Shown here one piece after another: positions 34,210 to 42,219 of a stretch of DNA of 64,000 nucleotides. Origin of the DNA: Hyunsoonleella pacifica (GTDB lineage: Bacteria > Bacteroidota > Bacteroidia > Flavobacteriales > Flavobacteriaceae); the NCBI RefSeq assembly GCF_004310335.1, contig NZ_SIRS01000001.1:496001-560000 (forward strand), in the 5' to 3' direction. The first letter of the stretch is position 1. Every line of letters begins with the position of its first letter. Made by a program: the position numbers and the translations under genes. Under the pieces are notes generated by a model. That model saw only the letters and a program-made list of their open reading frames with translations, made no database searches and was not told the DNA's origin.

Positions 34210-35095
34210 AAAGATATTATCTGTTTTAACCTTTTTGTTAGCAATAAGTTTTGTTAACAGTCAGGAACTGCTAGATCTTTTGGATAAAGAACACAAAGAT
34301 ACTTTAAGATTTACAGAAGCTACATTTAAGTTTTCTAGAATCACTTATGGACATTCGGTGCAAACACGAAAAAATGGTACACTAGATGTTTTTATATCTA
34401 ATAGATTTTGGAACACACCAGAAGAACGCTCCCAAAGTTTTTTTGTTGATCGTATAAATACTCGGTTTGCTTTAGAATATGGTGTATCTGATAGGCTATT
34501 ATTAGGAGTAGGAGGTAGTACTTTTGATGAACGTTTTGATGGTTTTTTAAAGTATAAACTAGTAAGACAAGGTGTAGCAGGTCAAAGATCTCCAATTACT
34601 ATATCTTTACTACAAAGCGTAAGTCGTTTTAGTGATATGTTACCGTATTCCAGTCCTGGTAACAAGACATCTGAAAGGCTTTCATTTACATCCCAAATAC
34701 TAATAGCAAAAAAGATAACTCCAGATTTTTCTCTGCAAATATCTCCAACATTTATACATAGAGGTATAATTTTTAATGAAGCTGACCCTCAAAATCATTT
34801 CGCTATTGGTTTTGGTGGGAGATATAAGTTAGGTGGTCATATTTCTTTAGTTTCAGAATATTATTATGTTGCTAATCCTATCACATCTTTTGACACTTAT
34901 GGGCCATTCTCATTAGGCGTTAATTGGGAACTTAGTGATGTGATGTTACAGTTTATGCTTACCAATGCTGTAAGCATGGTAGAAGATGCTTTTATTACAC
35001 AAACGAGAAACAATTTCAATTTTAAAAATCCTAATTTAAATTTCGGATTTAATTTCACGTATACAATTCATTTTAAAAATAGATTGAAGCGTTAA
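34199..35095 (+). CDS. DUF5777 beta-barrel protein (copy 2)
   Basis: A 298-residue protein. I start at the ATG at 34199, which gives a clean signal peptide (MKIKKILSVLTFLLAISFVN); a longer frame from 34169 is less likely. It overlaps the YceI stop by 11 nt. RINTRFALEYGVSDRLLLGV and LKYKLVRQG match the corresponding places of copy 1 at 30775. The family function is unknown. It is convergent with cydB, 9 nt apart. Confidence 0.8.
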   Translation: MKIKKILSVLTFLLAISFVNSQELLDLLDKEHKDTLRFTEATFKFSRITYGHSVQTRKNGTLDVFISNRFWNTPEERSQSFFVDRINTRFALEYGVSDRLLLGVGGSTFDERFDGFLKYKLVRQGVAGQRSPITISLLQSVSRFSDMLPYSSPGNKTSERLSFTSQILIAKKITPDFSLQISPTFIHRGIIFNEADPQNHFAIGFGGRYKLGGHISLVSEYYYVANPITSFDTYGPFSLGVNWELSDVMLQFMLTNAVSMVEDAFITQTRNNFNFKNPNLNFGFNFTYTIHFKNRLKR

Positions 35096-35104
35096 TCTTA
35101 AATA

Positions 35105-36124
35105 CTACAATTTCTCTAAAATTTTAATCATTTTAAAGGATTTCATGAGATGAAATAGACCTGGTAAGATAACTGCACCTCCAACAATTAAAGAGATACC
35201 CAAAACTTGAATTACTTTAGGAGTTGATGCCGTTTCTACAAGGTTTACAGTGCCATCAGAAGTAATTAATAAGTTTGGATAATGTGTGATTATAGCAGCT
35301 AGTAAAATCAAGACTACTTGTACTCCTGCAAGAAATCTGCTTTTAATTCTAGTAGCCTTTTTTATGCTGTGAGTTAATGGAAAGATAAGAAGTGCTGATA
35401 ACCCAACCAATACAATAGCATAAGGACTTTTTATAAAATTTGTAATAAATTTTAAGTTGTTAAAATAACCAAAAGCTAAAACTAAAAACCCCATAACAAT
35501 TACTGTTATATTGGCTATTCTTGCTTTTAGTACATAACGTTGATGTTCGTTTTTGTTAGACTCGCCAATTAATAGTACTGATGCTAAAAATGTACACAAC
35601 GAAGCAAAAAACAATCCAACAAAAATGGAGAACCAATTTAGCCAAGGCCCAATAAAAATGGAATAGAAAGTATCAGTTTCATCAGGATTTAATATAATTT
35701 CTCCAGAAATCATACTGCCAAATGTCATACCTAAAAATATTGGAGTTATTAAACTGGAGAGCCTAAACATCCAGTCGTATAAAATTTGAGATTTATCCTT
35801 AAATGCATCGTAGTGTCTAAAAACAAAAGAAACACCTCTTAATGTGATGCCTAGTAATACTAATGTTAAAGGTATGTGTAGATATACTGTTATAACATTG
35901 TAAAACTCAGGAAAACCTACCCAAAGAATAACTACAATAATAATAATCCATATATGATTTGCTTCCCAAACTGGACCTATAACACGGTAGATAGTTTTTT
36001 TTGTTGTGTCTCTACCTTTTCTTGAAGAAAATAACTCAATAATTCCTGCTCCAAAGTCTGCTCCCGCAAGTAATACATAGAGTAATAAAGAAATCATTAA
36101 AAACGATAAAACTACATAAATCAT
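35105..36124 (-). CDS. cydB: Cytochrome bd oxidase subunit II
   Basis: A 339-residue protein with eight or nine hydrophobic helices and the CydB opening LLAGADFGAGIIELF followed by GPVWEANHIWIII (the ANH motif). It partners CydA in the quinol oxidase that reduces oxygen to water at high affinity. It follows cydA after one nt. The length is normal for the family. Confidence 0.95.
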   Translation of the reverse strand: MIYVVLSFLMISLLLYVLLAGADFGAGIIELFSSRKGRDTTKKTIYRVIGPVWEANHIWIIIIVVILWVGFPEFYNVITVYLHIPLTLVLLGITLRGVSFVFRHYDAFKDKSQILYDWMFRLSSLITPIFLGMTFGSMISGEIILNPDETDTFYSIFIGPWLNWFSIFVGLFFASLCTFLASVLLIGESNKNEHQRYVLKARIANITVIVMGFLVLAFGYFNNLKFITNFIKSPYAIVLVGLSALLIFPLTHSIKKATRIKSRFLAGVQVVLILLAAIITHYPNLLITSDGTVNLVETASTPKVIQVLGISLIVGGAVILPGLFHLMKSFKMIKILEKL

Positions 36125-36125
36125 A

Positions 36126-37430
36126 CTATGCTATTTTTGAGTTATTTAAAGATTTAATTTGTCTTGCCATTAACCAAGTTACAGCTATTGCCAAAATGCT
36201 ATAGAGTATAACATACATGTAAAAGCTAAATACCATTCCGGGCATTGGAGTAACAGCATCTTTTGTTCTCATGATATTATGAATAATCCAAGGTTGTCTG
36301 CCAACTTCAGTTACTACCCAACCTGCTTCTAATGCTATAAACCCCATAGGAGCTAAAACAATAAACAGTAGCCAAAATTTGTTGTTTTGCCACCAAGATT
36401 TACGTTTTAAGCTAATGAAAAATAGTATACCTACTATCATTAATAATGTACCAATACCCACCATAATTTGAAATGCATAATGTACAATAGGTACATTAGG
36501 GTGCACATCTTCAGGGAAATCATTTAGTCCTTTTACTTCAGCATTAAAATCTCCAAAAGCCAAAAAGGATAATGCCTTGGGAATTTTAATTTTATAAGAT
36601 ACGTTTTGTGTTTCATCATCTACAATACCACCTATATATAATGGTGCGCCCTTAGTAGTATCATAATGCGCTTCCATAGCAGCTAATTTCACAGGTTGCC
36701 GTTTAGCAATATCTTTTGCAGAAAGATCGCCACTTAAAGGTTGTAAAATGGCAGCTATAGCAGCAAAAGTAATCGCTATTTTAAAAGCTTTTTTATGAAG
36801 TTCAACTTGTCTGTTTTTTAAAATTTGAAAGGCATGTATTCCTGCCACAGCAAACCCTGTTGCGGTAAAAGCAGCTAGTGTCATATGCAATGCTTGTGTA
36901 AACCAAGCAGGGTTTAAAAGTGCTTTTACAGGATCTATATTTGAAAATACACCATTCGCGTAATCAAACCCAGAAGGTGCATTCATCCAACCATTTGCTG
37001 AAACCACAAGAATACCAGAAGCCACACCAGAAACTCCCACGATAATTCCTGTAAACCAATGGAATTTTTCAGAGATTTTATCCCAACCATACAAATAGAA
37101 ACCTAGAGCAATAGCTTCAACAAAAAAAGCAGCACCTTCTAAGGAAAAAGGCATGCCAATTATTGGGCCAGCATGCTTCATAAACTCAGGCCAAAGTAGC
37201 CCTAATTCAAAGGACAGAGCAGTACCTGAAACAGCACCCGTAACAAAAAAAATCGCGACACCTTTTTGCCACGATTTTGTTAATTTTAAGTAAATAGGGT
37301 TTCTGGTTTTTAGCCATTTTCTATGAGCAATTATCATAAAAAAGGGCATTACCATACCAATACATGCAAATACAATGTGAAACATTAACGTAAATGCCAT
37401 TTGAAGTCTTGCGGCATCAAGATTGTCCAT
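36126..37430 (-). CDS. cydA: Cytochrome bd oxidase subunit I
   Basis: A 434-residue haem-bearing subunit. Recognised by ARLQMAFTLMFHIVFACIG (proximal His near the N-terminus), WPEFMKHAGPIIGMPFSLEG, HMTLAAFTATGFAVAGIHA and the conserved GRQPW motif. The short loop after helix VI suggests a short-Q-loop oxidase. I start at the ATG at 37430; a TTG three codons earlier is less likely. A TATCTTTG promoter lies upstream. Confidence 0.95.
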   Translation of the reverse strand: MDNLDAARLQMAFTLMFHIVFACIGMVMPFFMIIAHRKWLKTRNPIYLKLTKSWQKGVAIFFVTGAVSGTALSFELGLLWPEFMKHAGPIIGMPFSLEGAAFFVEAIALGFYLYGWDKISEKFHWFTGIIVGVSGVASGILVVSANGWMNAPSGFDYANGVFSNIDPVKALLNPAWFTQALHMTLAAFTATGFAVAGIHAFQILKNRQVELHKKAFKIAITFAAIAAILQPLSGDLSAKDIAKRQPVKLAAMEAHYDTTKGAPLYIGGIVDDETQNVSYKIKIPKALSFLAFGDFNAEVKGLNDFPEDVHPNVPIVHYAFQIMVGIGTLLMIVGILFFISLKRKSWWQNNKFWLLFIVLAPMGFIALEAGWVVTEVGRQPWIIHNIMRTKDAVTPMPGMVFSFYMYVILYSILAIAVTWLMARQIKSLNNSKIA

Positions 37431-37456
37431 AAAAAACAAGCTTTAAAATAGTACTA

Positions 37457-37464
37457 CAAAGATA
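37457..37464 (-). promoter_or_regulatory. -7 element of the cydAB promoter
   Basis: On the - strand the site reads TATCTTTG, a full match to TAnnTTTG, 27 nt upstream of the cydA ATG. The -33 element is not clear. Confidence 0.6.
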
Positions 37465-37528
37465 CGTTTTAAAGCTTTAATCTTTTATTGAAAATAGGAT
37501 AAAAATGAGTGTGTTTTTAGTTAAAATT

Positions 37529-38563
37529 TTACTTTATAATTTCAACTTCAAACAGCTTATCCCATCGCTTTCCAGTAACAAAAATAGTTTTAGTTTCAGG
37601 GTTGTAAGCAATACCGTTTAACACGTCTAGTTTTTCATGTTGAGTTACCATATTTTTTAGAGGTGTAAAATCAATTACACCCTCAACTGCACCATTTATA
37701 GGATTAATTATAGCTACGCCATTTCTTTGGTAGCGATTCGCATAAATTTTACCATTAATCCATTCCATTTCATTAATGTCAGTAATTTTCCCTTTGTTAG
37801 TATACACTTGAATTTTTTCTTGTTCTATGAGAGTTTTCGGATCTAGTAACCATATATCTTCACTTCCATCACTTTTGTAGATATGTGTTTCGTTATGTGT
37901 TAATCCCCAACCTTCTTTACTTTGTCCATATTTAAAGCTTCCTGTTTTCTCAAATGTATTTACATCGTAAACAAAACCAATTCCTTTTTTCCAAGTTAAT
38001 TGGTATATCTTATCATGCATCACAGTTAAACCCTCTCCAAAGTACTCATCAGCTAAGTTTATATTTTTTATTACTTTACCTGTAGTGTAATCTACGAGAC
38101 GCAATTTAGATTCTTTGTATTGTCCTGTGCTTTCATACAATTTTCCATTATGAAATTCCAGGCCTTGGGTGTAAGAAGTGATATCATGGGGGTATTCATT
38201 TAGAATCTTGAATTTGTAAATTTTTGGAGACTCATTATTCAGAATAGTAACTGTTGATGACACCGTCTGTTGCTCATCATCATTAAAATACACTATGGCT
38301 TCAATAGCATATTTACCTAATTTATGATGTTTTAAGTTGAGGTTTTCAGTAACTGTCTTTCCATCTAATTTGTAGACAACAGAATCTATAGTATGCTTTT
38401 TTTTGTTGCTCAATGATAATTCTAAAGTGTTATCTATTGAAATATTACCTTTTTTTGCATTAGTTTTTATCTCAAAATCGTTTTTTTCTTTATCAGATTT
38501 AGAGTTACAAGACACTTGTAAAACCAGTAACGTTATTATAGTGAATACTTTAAGCATTTTCAT
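37529..38563 (-). CDS. Glutaminyl-peptide cyclotransferase (beta-propeller type) lipoprotein
   Basis: A 344-residue protein with a lipoprotein signal (LLVLQVSC), an Ig-like N-terminal part (about 30-110), and a five-bladed-propeller glutamine cyclotransferase domain (DITSYTQGLEFHNGKLYEST, YFGEGLTVMHDKIYQLTWK, LNGIAYNPETKTIFVTGK). This plant/bacterial type forms N-terminal pyroglutamate on exported peptides. It is a single-gene unit, divergent from the SRP RNA gene. Confidence 0.88.
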   Translation of the reverse strand: MKMLKVFTIITLLVLQVSCNSKSDKEKNDFEIKTNAKKGNISIDNTLELSLSNKKKHTIDSVVYKLDGKTVTENLNLKHHKLGKYAIEAIVYFNDDEQQTVSSTVTILNNESPKIYKFKILNEYPHDITSYTQGLEFHNGKLYESTGQYKESKLRLVDYTTGKVIKNINLADEYFGEGLTVMHDKIYQLTWKKGIGFVYDVNTFEKTGSFKYGQSKEGWGLTHNETHIYKSDGSEDIWLLDPKTLIEQEKIQVYTNKGKITDINEMEWINGKIYANRYQRNGVAIINPINGAVEGVIDFTPLKNMVTQHEKLDVLNGIAYNPETKTIFVTGKRWDKLFEVEIIK

Positions 38564-38618
38564 GAGTGAACCTTATTTTGTGTCGAATATATTTATTTAA
38601 AATCGGTTTAAAAAATCA

Positions 38619-38648
38619 TTGTGAAAATTTTAAAAGATTGTATCTTTG
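38619..38648 (+). promoter_or_regulatory. Promoter of the SRP RNA gene
   Basis: TTG at 38619-38621, a 19-nt spacer, then TATCTTTG at 38641-38648. This is a full Bacteroidota primary-sigma promoter placed directly before the RNA. Confidence 0.8.
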
Positions 38649-38652
38649 CAGC

Positions 38653-38750
38653 CGGCAAGTCCTACACAACCAGCTCCTGTAGAATCCTCCAGGGCGGGAA
38701 CGCAGCAAAGGTATACGGTTGTAGCGGTGTGATGTAGGTAGCTTGCCTTT
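38653..38750 (+). ncRNA. ffs: Small bacterial signal recognition particle RNA (4.5S)
   Basis: The ends pair (GGCAAG at 38654-38659 with CTTGCC at 38742-38747), the inner arms pair imperfectly, and the tip carries the conserved SRP core GGCGGGAACGCAGCAA that binds Ffh. A T-run follows the closing stem as terminator. With Ffh it targets nascent membrane proteins. The ends are estimated to within a few bases. Confidence 0.9.
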
Positions 38751-38819
38751 TTTTGTGCCCTAAATTTAAATTTTCTTATCCATATTCTATATTGTAATTT
38801 GGCACTTTAATTTATAAAT

Positions 38820-39623
38820 ATGTCTAAAGTTGTTTTAATCACAGGAGGGTCTTCAGGGATAGGAAAATCTATAGGAGAGTATTTACACCAAAAAGGTTAC
38901 AAAGTCTATGGTACAAGTAGAAATCCTAAAAATTATAAGAATGGTAAATTCCCTCTGATTGCTTTAGATGTTAAAGATGTTTCTACGATACATATAGCTA
39001 TTAAACAGATTACAGATACCGAAGGTAGATTAGATGTTTTAATTAATAATGCAGGAGCAGGAATTACTGGGCCTATTGAAGAAATTCCAGAGCAAGAGAT
39101 CAAAGCTAATTTTGATACTAATTTTTTTGGACCCATTAATGTGATTAAGGCCGTATTGCCTCAGATGCGTCAACAACAATCTGGTTTAATAATAAACATT
39201 ACCTCTATTGCGGGGTATATGGGGTTACCGTATCGTGGTATTTACAGTGCGAGTAAAGGTGCTTTAGAATTATTAACCGAAGCTTTTAGAATGGAATTAA
39301 AACCCTTTAATATTGAAATGACCAATGTTGCCCCAGGGGATTTTGCAACTAATATAGCTGCAGGGCGTTACCATGCACCTCTAAAAGACGATTCGCCATA
39401 CAAATCATCCTATGGAAAATCCTTAGAATTGATGGACGCTCATGTTGATGCAGGAAGCGATCCAGAACAAATGGCTAAAGCTGTTTATAACATTATTACT
39501 ACTAAAAAACCAAAGATTCATTATAAGGTAGGGGAGTTTATGCAGAAATTTTCAATTGTATTAAAACGTATACTTCCTGATAAGGTTTATGAAAAATTAT
39601 TAATGAATCACTACAAAATATAA
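38820..39623 (+). CDS. Short-chain dehydrogenase/reductase
   Basis: A 267-residue classical SDR: cofactor motif TGGSSGIG (8-15), NNAGAG, and catalytic YSASK (Tyr142, Lys146). The Arg of YGTSRNP after the second strand favours NADP(H). The substrate cannot be told from sequence. It sits alone after the SRP RNA with no operon partner of known pathway. Confidence 0.9.
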   Translation: MSKVVLITGGSSGIGKSIGEYLHQKGYKVYGTSRNPKNYKNGKFPLIALDVKDVSTIHIAIKQITDTEGRLDVLINNAGAGITGPIEEIPEQEIKANFDTNFFGPINVIKAVLPQMRQQQSGLIINITSIAGYMGLPYRGIYSASKGALELLTEAFRMELKPFNIEMTNVAPGDFATNIAAGRYHAPLKDDSPYKSSYGKSLELMDAHVDAGSDPEQMAKAVYNIITTKKPKIHYKVGEFMQKFSIVLKRILPDKVYEKLLMNHYKI

Positions 39624-39667
39624 GGTTTGGTATGTTATTTGTGTTTTGTTAGCACAAATGTAACCAG

Positions 39668-40087
39668 ATGTATAAAAAAATTACTTTTCCCTCAGTCTTC
39701 GCTCTGTTTTTTTTGATAACAGGTTGTCAAGATATTTTAGAATGTGTTATAAATAGAAGACCTGTTTTATCTGATAATAGGTTGCGTGTTGGTTTAGTTA
39801 ATCAAAATTATTCTGAATTGATAACTGCAGAAATTAAAAATGAACCCAGAGACAACGATTATTTTTACTTTTTTTCTGTGATTGGAGATTTACCTCCGGG
39901 TATTGATGTATATTTTGATTATAGAGATGTAATTATTGAAGGTATCCCTCGAGAACGAGGTAGGTATCGATTTACTATTAGACTTGATGTTGAGCAAGCT
40001 GATAATTATTGTGAGAATAATTTAAATGATTGTGATGGCCTATGCGAGGAAAGTACAGACAGAAGTTATATTTTAACTGTAAATTGA
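39668..40087 (+). CDS. Small lipoprotein of unknown function
   Basis: A 139-residue protein with a lipobox (FLITGC) and a beta-rich body: LPPGIDVYFDYRDVIIEGIP and RGRYRFTIRLDVE suggest a putative Ig-like or cadherin-like fold. Several Cys residues lie near the end (CENNLNDCDGLC). No family recognised. Confidence 0.7.
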   Translation: MYKKITFPSVFALFFLITGCQDILECVINRRPVLSDNRLRVGLVNQNYSELITAEIKNEPRDNDYFYFFSVIGDLPPGIDVYFDYRDVIIEGIPRERGRYRFTIRLDVEQADNYCENNLNDCDGLCEESTDRSYILTVN

Positions 40088-40103
40088 TAAAGCTTTTTAA
40101 AAT

Positions 40104-40499
40104 TTGAGACTAAAAAAAGTACTTTTGCGTTTACTGGTATTTGCATTTTTTTTAAGTATTAAATCTTGCCTATTAATGCCATTGTCCGCACCTCACGGTC
40201 ATCATTATAAAGCATATGATAATTTTGATTTTAAATATATAGACGTGTTTTGTACAATGAGGCATAAAAACTTTTTATATTGTGACAGTAAAGGTTTAGA
40301 TATAACAATATGTTCTAAAAATTTTAAGAATGATAGCTGTAATACCATGTTATATAAAAACTTTTTTGAAAGTAAAGTTTACATGCATTCCAGCATAATA
40401 TCAGATAGAAAGTTTCACAAAAGTTTTGCGTCTGACACATTGATTGTTAAAAATAATTCTACGGGAAAAACTCTAATATTTCTTCCAGTTATAGATTAA
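40104..40499 (+). CDS. Small secreted or lipoprotein of unknown function
   Basis: A 131-residue protein from a TTG start, 16 nt after the previous lipoprotein stop. It has a hydrophobic N-terminus (LLRLLVFAFFLSIKSC) that could be a lipoprotein signal, though Lys before SC is unusual. No family is recognised. It probably shares a transcript with the lipoprotein gene before it. Confidence 0.55.
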   Translation: MRLKKVLLRLLVFAFFLSIKSCLLMPLSAPHGHHYKAYDNFDFKYIDVFCTMRHKNFLYCDSKGLDITICSKNFKNDSCNTMLYKNFFESKVYMHSSIISDRKFHKSFASDTLIVKNNSTGKTLIFLPVID

Positions 40500-40570
40500 C
40501 CGGAAACTTTTAGCAAGTTGTTAATAGATTTTACCTAAAGTTAATTACGTAAAGCTCTTAATGTTGTAAA

Positions 40571-40688
40571 TTCGTTGCGTTAGGGATTGAAGTCACGCCT
40601 TGGCGTGATTGAAGCTCCTCGAAGTGGAAGGGAACGACTGCTGAAAGCCTGCCAGGAGGTAGATCCAACCCCTTGTAGGAGACGCCCA
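40571..40688 (+). ncRNA. Structured intergenic element upstream of the transaldolase-like gene
   Basis: This GC-richer stretch inside an AT-rich gap contains a perfect hairpin (TCACGCC at 40593-40599, loop TT, GGCGTGA at 40602-40608) and the phrases GCGTTAGGGATTGAAG and TTGTAGGAGACGCCC. It resembles from memory an intergenic repeat in other flavobacterial genomes (phrase AGGGATTGAAG). It could be a repeat, a small RNA or a 5' leader; no open frame covers it. Confidence 0.45.
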
Positions 40689-40730
40689 AAATATTGATTT
40701 AATATAAATTAAAACTATATAACAGAAATA

Positions 40731-41384
40731 ATGAAATTTTTTATTGACACTGCAAATTTAGACCAAATAAAAGAAGCCCAAGATATGGGGATTTTAGATG
40801 GTGTAACCACAAACCCTTCGTTAATGGCTAAAGAAGGTATTACAGGACATGATAATATTATGAAACATTACGTTGATATTTGCAATATTGTGGATGGTGA
40901 TGTAAGTGCTGAGGTAATTTCTACTGATGTAGAAGGTATGATAAAGGAGGGGGAAGCTCTTGCAGAGTTACACGAGCAAATAGTTGTTAAATTACCAATG
41001 ATTAAAGATGGTGTTAAAGCTTGTAAGTACTTTTCTAGTAAAGGGATTAAAACCAATGTAACTTTGGTGTTTTCTGCTGGACAAGCACTTTTAGCTGCTA
41101 AAGCAGGAGCTACTTATGTGTCTCCTTTTTTAGGACGTTTAGATGATATTTCTACTGATGGGTTAAATTTAATTTCTGAAATTCGTCATATTTATGATAA
41201 TTACGGTTTTGAAACCCAGATTCTATCGGCTTCTGTACGTCATACCATGCATGTTATTGATTGTGCTAAAATAGGATCAGATGTAATGACAGGGCCTTTA
41301 AGTTCTATTGAAGGGTTATTGAAACATCCTTTAACTGATATTGGTTTAGCTAAGTTCTTAGCTGATTACAAGAAAGGTAACTAA
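40731..41384 (+). CDS. fsa: Transaldolase / fructose-6-phosphate aldolase family protein
   Basis: A 217-residue single-domain aldolase: [38 protein letters not shown] with the Schiff-base Lys, [20 protein letters not shown] and SPFLGRLDD. The short length fits the TalC/FSA group. It transfers dihydroxyacetone units between sugar phosphates or cleaves fructose-6-phosphate; which cannot be decided here. A strong terminator follows. Confidence 0.9.
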   Translation: MKFFIDTANLDQIKEAQDMGILDGVTTNPSLMAKEGITGHDNIMKHYVDICNIVDGDVSAEVISTDVEGMIKEGEALAELHEQIVVKLPMIKDGVKACKYFSSKGIKTNVTLVFSAGQALLAAKAGATYVSPFLGRLDDISTDGLNLISEIRHIYDNYGFETQILSASVRHTMHVIDCAKIGSDVMTGPLSSIEGLLKHPLTDIGLAKFLADYKKGN

Positions 41385-41398
41385 GTTTTTTAGAATAT

Positions 41399-41438
41399 AA
41401 AAAAGGCGCAATAGTCAAATTGATTATTGCGCCTTTTT
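41399..41438. terminator. Bidirectional terminator hairpin
   Basis: AAAAAGGCGCAATA pairs with TATTGCGCCTTTTT around a short loop, between the convergent transaldolase-like gene and the coiled-coil protein gene. It serves both strands. Confidence 0.9.
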
Positions 41439-41458
41439 AATTTTATGATTTTTAGAAT

Positions 41459-42082
41459 TTAAGCCTTTTTTTGCTTGTTAATTTCGTCTTGTAATTGACG
41501 TCTTACTTTTTGCTCGCGCTCTAAAGCTGTTTTTCTGTGCTCATCAAATTCTTCTTCTATCTCAGAAAGGCTTTGTTTTGCTTGTCTTGTTACTGCATTA
41601 CTGTTTTTAAATTTGTATATAAACAGCAATAACAAAGCTAATAATCCTGCTATAATACTCCATAAGAGTGTATTGTAACCTGTTTTACTCATTTGCATGC
41701 CAAAGAGGGACATACTATCTTTTTCTGTATTCGTGGTTTCTAAATCAGCTTGCGTTTTAGAAAGAGAACTTTTTAGTTGTGTAATTTCATTAGCTTGTGT
41801 CTTTACTACAGCTTGTGTTTCATTTAAATCTTTGCGAATTCCTTTTAAAGAATCTTTTACATGATTACGTAGTGTTAGCAACCATGCCGTTTTTACCGCT
41901 TCGTAAGGTTGACCATTCGTGCCTTTGAAATTGCCAGATTTTCTAAAAACAAATTCAAATTGGCTATCAATTGTACCACTATTAAGTGATAGTGTTTCTT
42001 GTTGTTGTGCTGCTTGAGAGAATGATGATAAACTAAAAGTAAACAAAAAGATGAGTGCAATTAGGTATTTTGAGGAATTCAT
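41459..42082 (-). CDS. Exported coiled-coil membrane protein of unknown function
   Basis: A 207-residue protein with a signal peptide (LSSFSQA, about 23), an exported coiled coil (about 75-120), one membrane span (about 133-155, TLLWSIIAGLLALLLLFIYK) and a charged cytosolic coiled coil (about 165-207). I see no catalytic motif. The gene is monocistronic, between two terminators. Confidence 0.75.
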   Translation of the reverse strand: MNSSKYLIALIFLFTFSLSSFSQAAQQQETLSLNSGTIDSQFEFVFRKSGNFKGTNGQPYEAVKTAWLLTLRNHVKDSLKGIRKDLNETQAVVKTQANEITQLKSSLSKTQADLETTNTEKDSMSLFGMQMSKTGYNTLLWSIIAGLLALLLLFIYKFKNSNAVTRQAKQSLSEIEEEFDEHRKTALEREQKVRRQLQDEINKQKKA

Positions 42083-42152
42083 TTGGTTGTGTTTAAATAG
42101 GTTAACTGTTATTGCGAAAATATAAAATAAAGTTTAAAAACATGGTTATTTA

Positions 42153-42184
42153 CTGAATAGCCTCAAAAAAATGAGGCTATTCAG
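42153..42184 (-). terminator. Hairpin terminator of the GAPDH gene
   Basis: Perfect 13-bp arms CTGAATAGCCTCA (42153-42165) and its complement (42172-42184) lie 35 nt after the gap stop on the - strand, with a 6-nt homopolymer loop. Confidence 0.7.
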
Positions 42185-42219
42185 GAATATTTACGATAAA
42201 ATTTTACACTTAGATGTTT

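Noticed and set aside
40571-40688. CRISPR-like repeat or tRNA in the GC-richer gap
   Set aside because: There is no repeated spacer pattern and no cloverleaf; only one clear hairpin.
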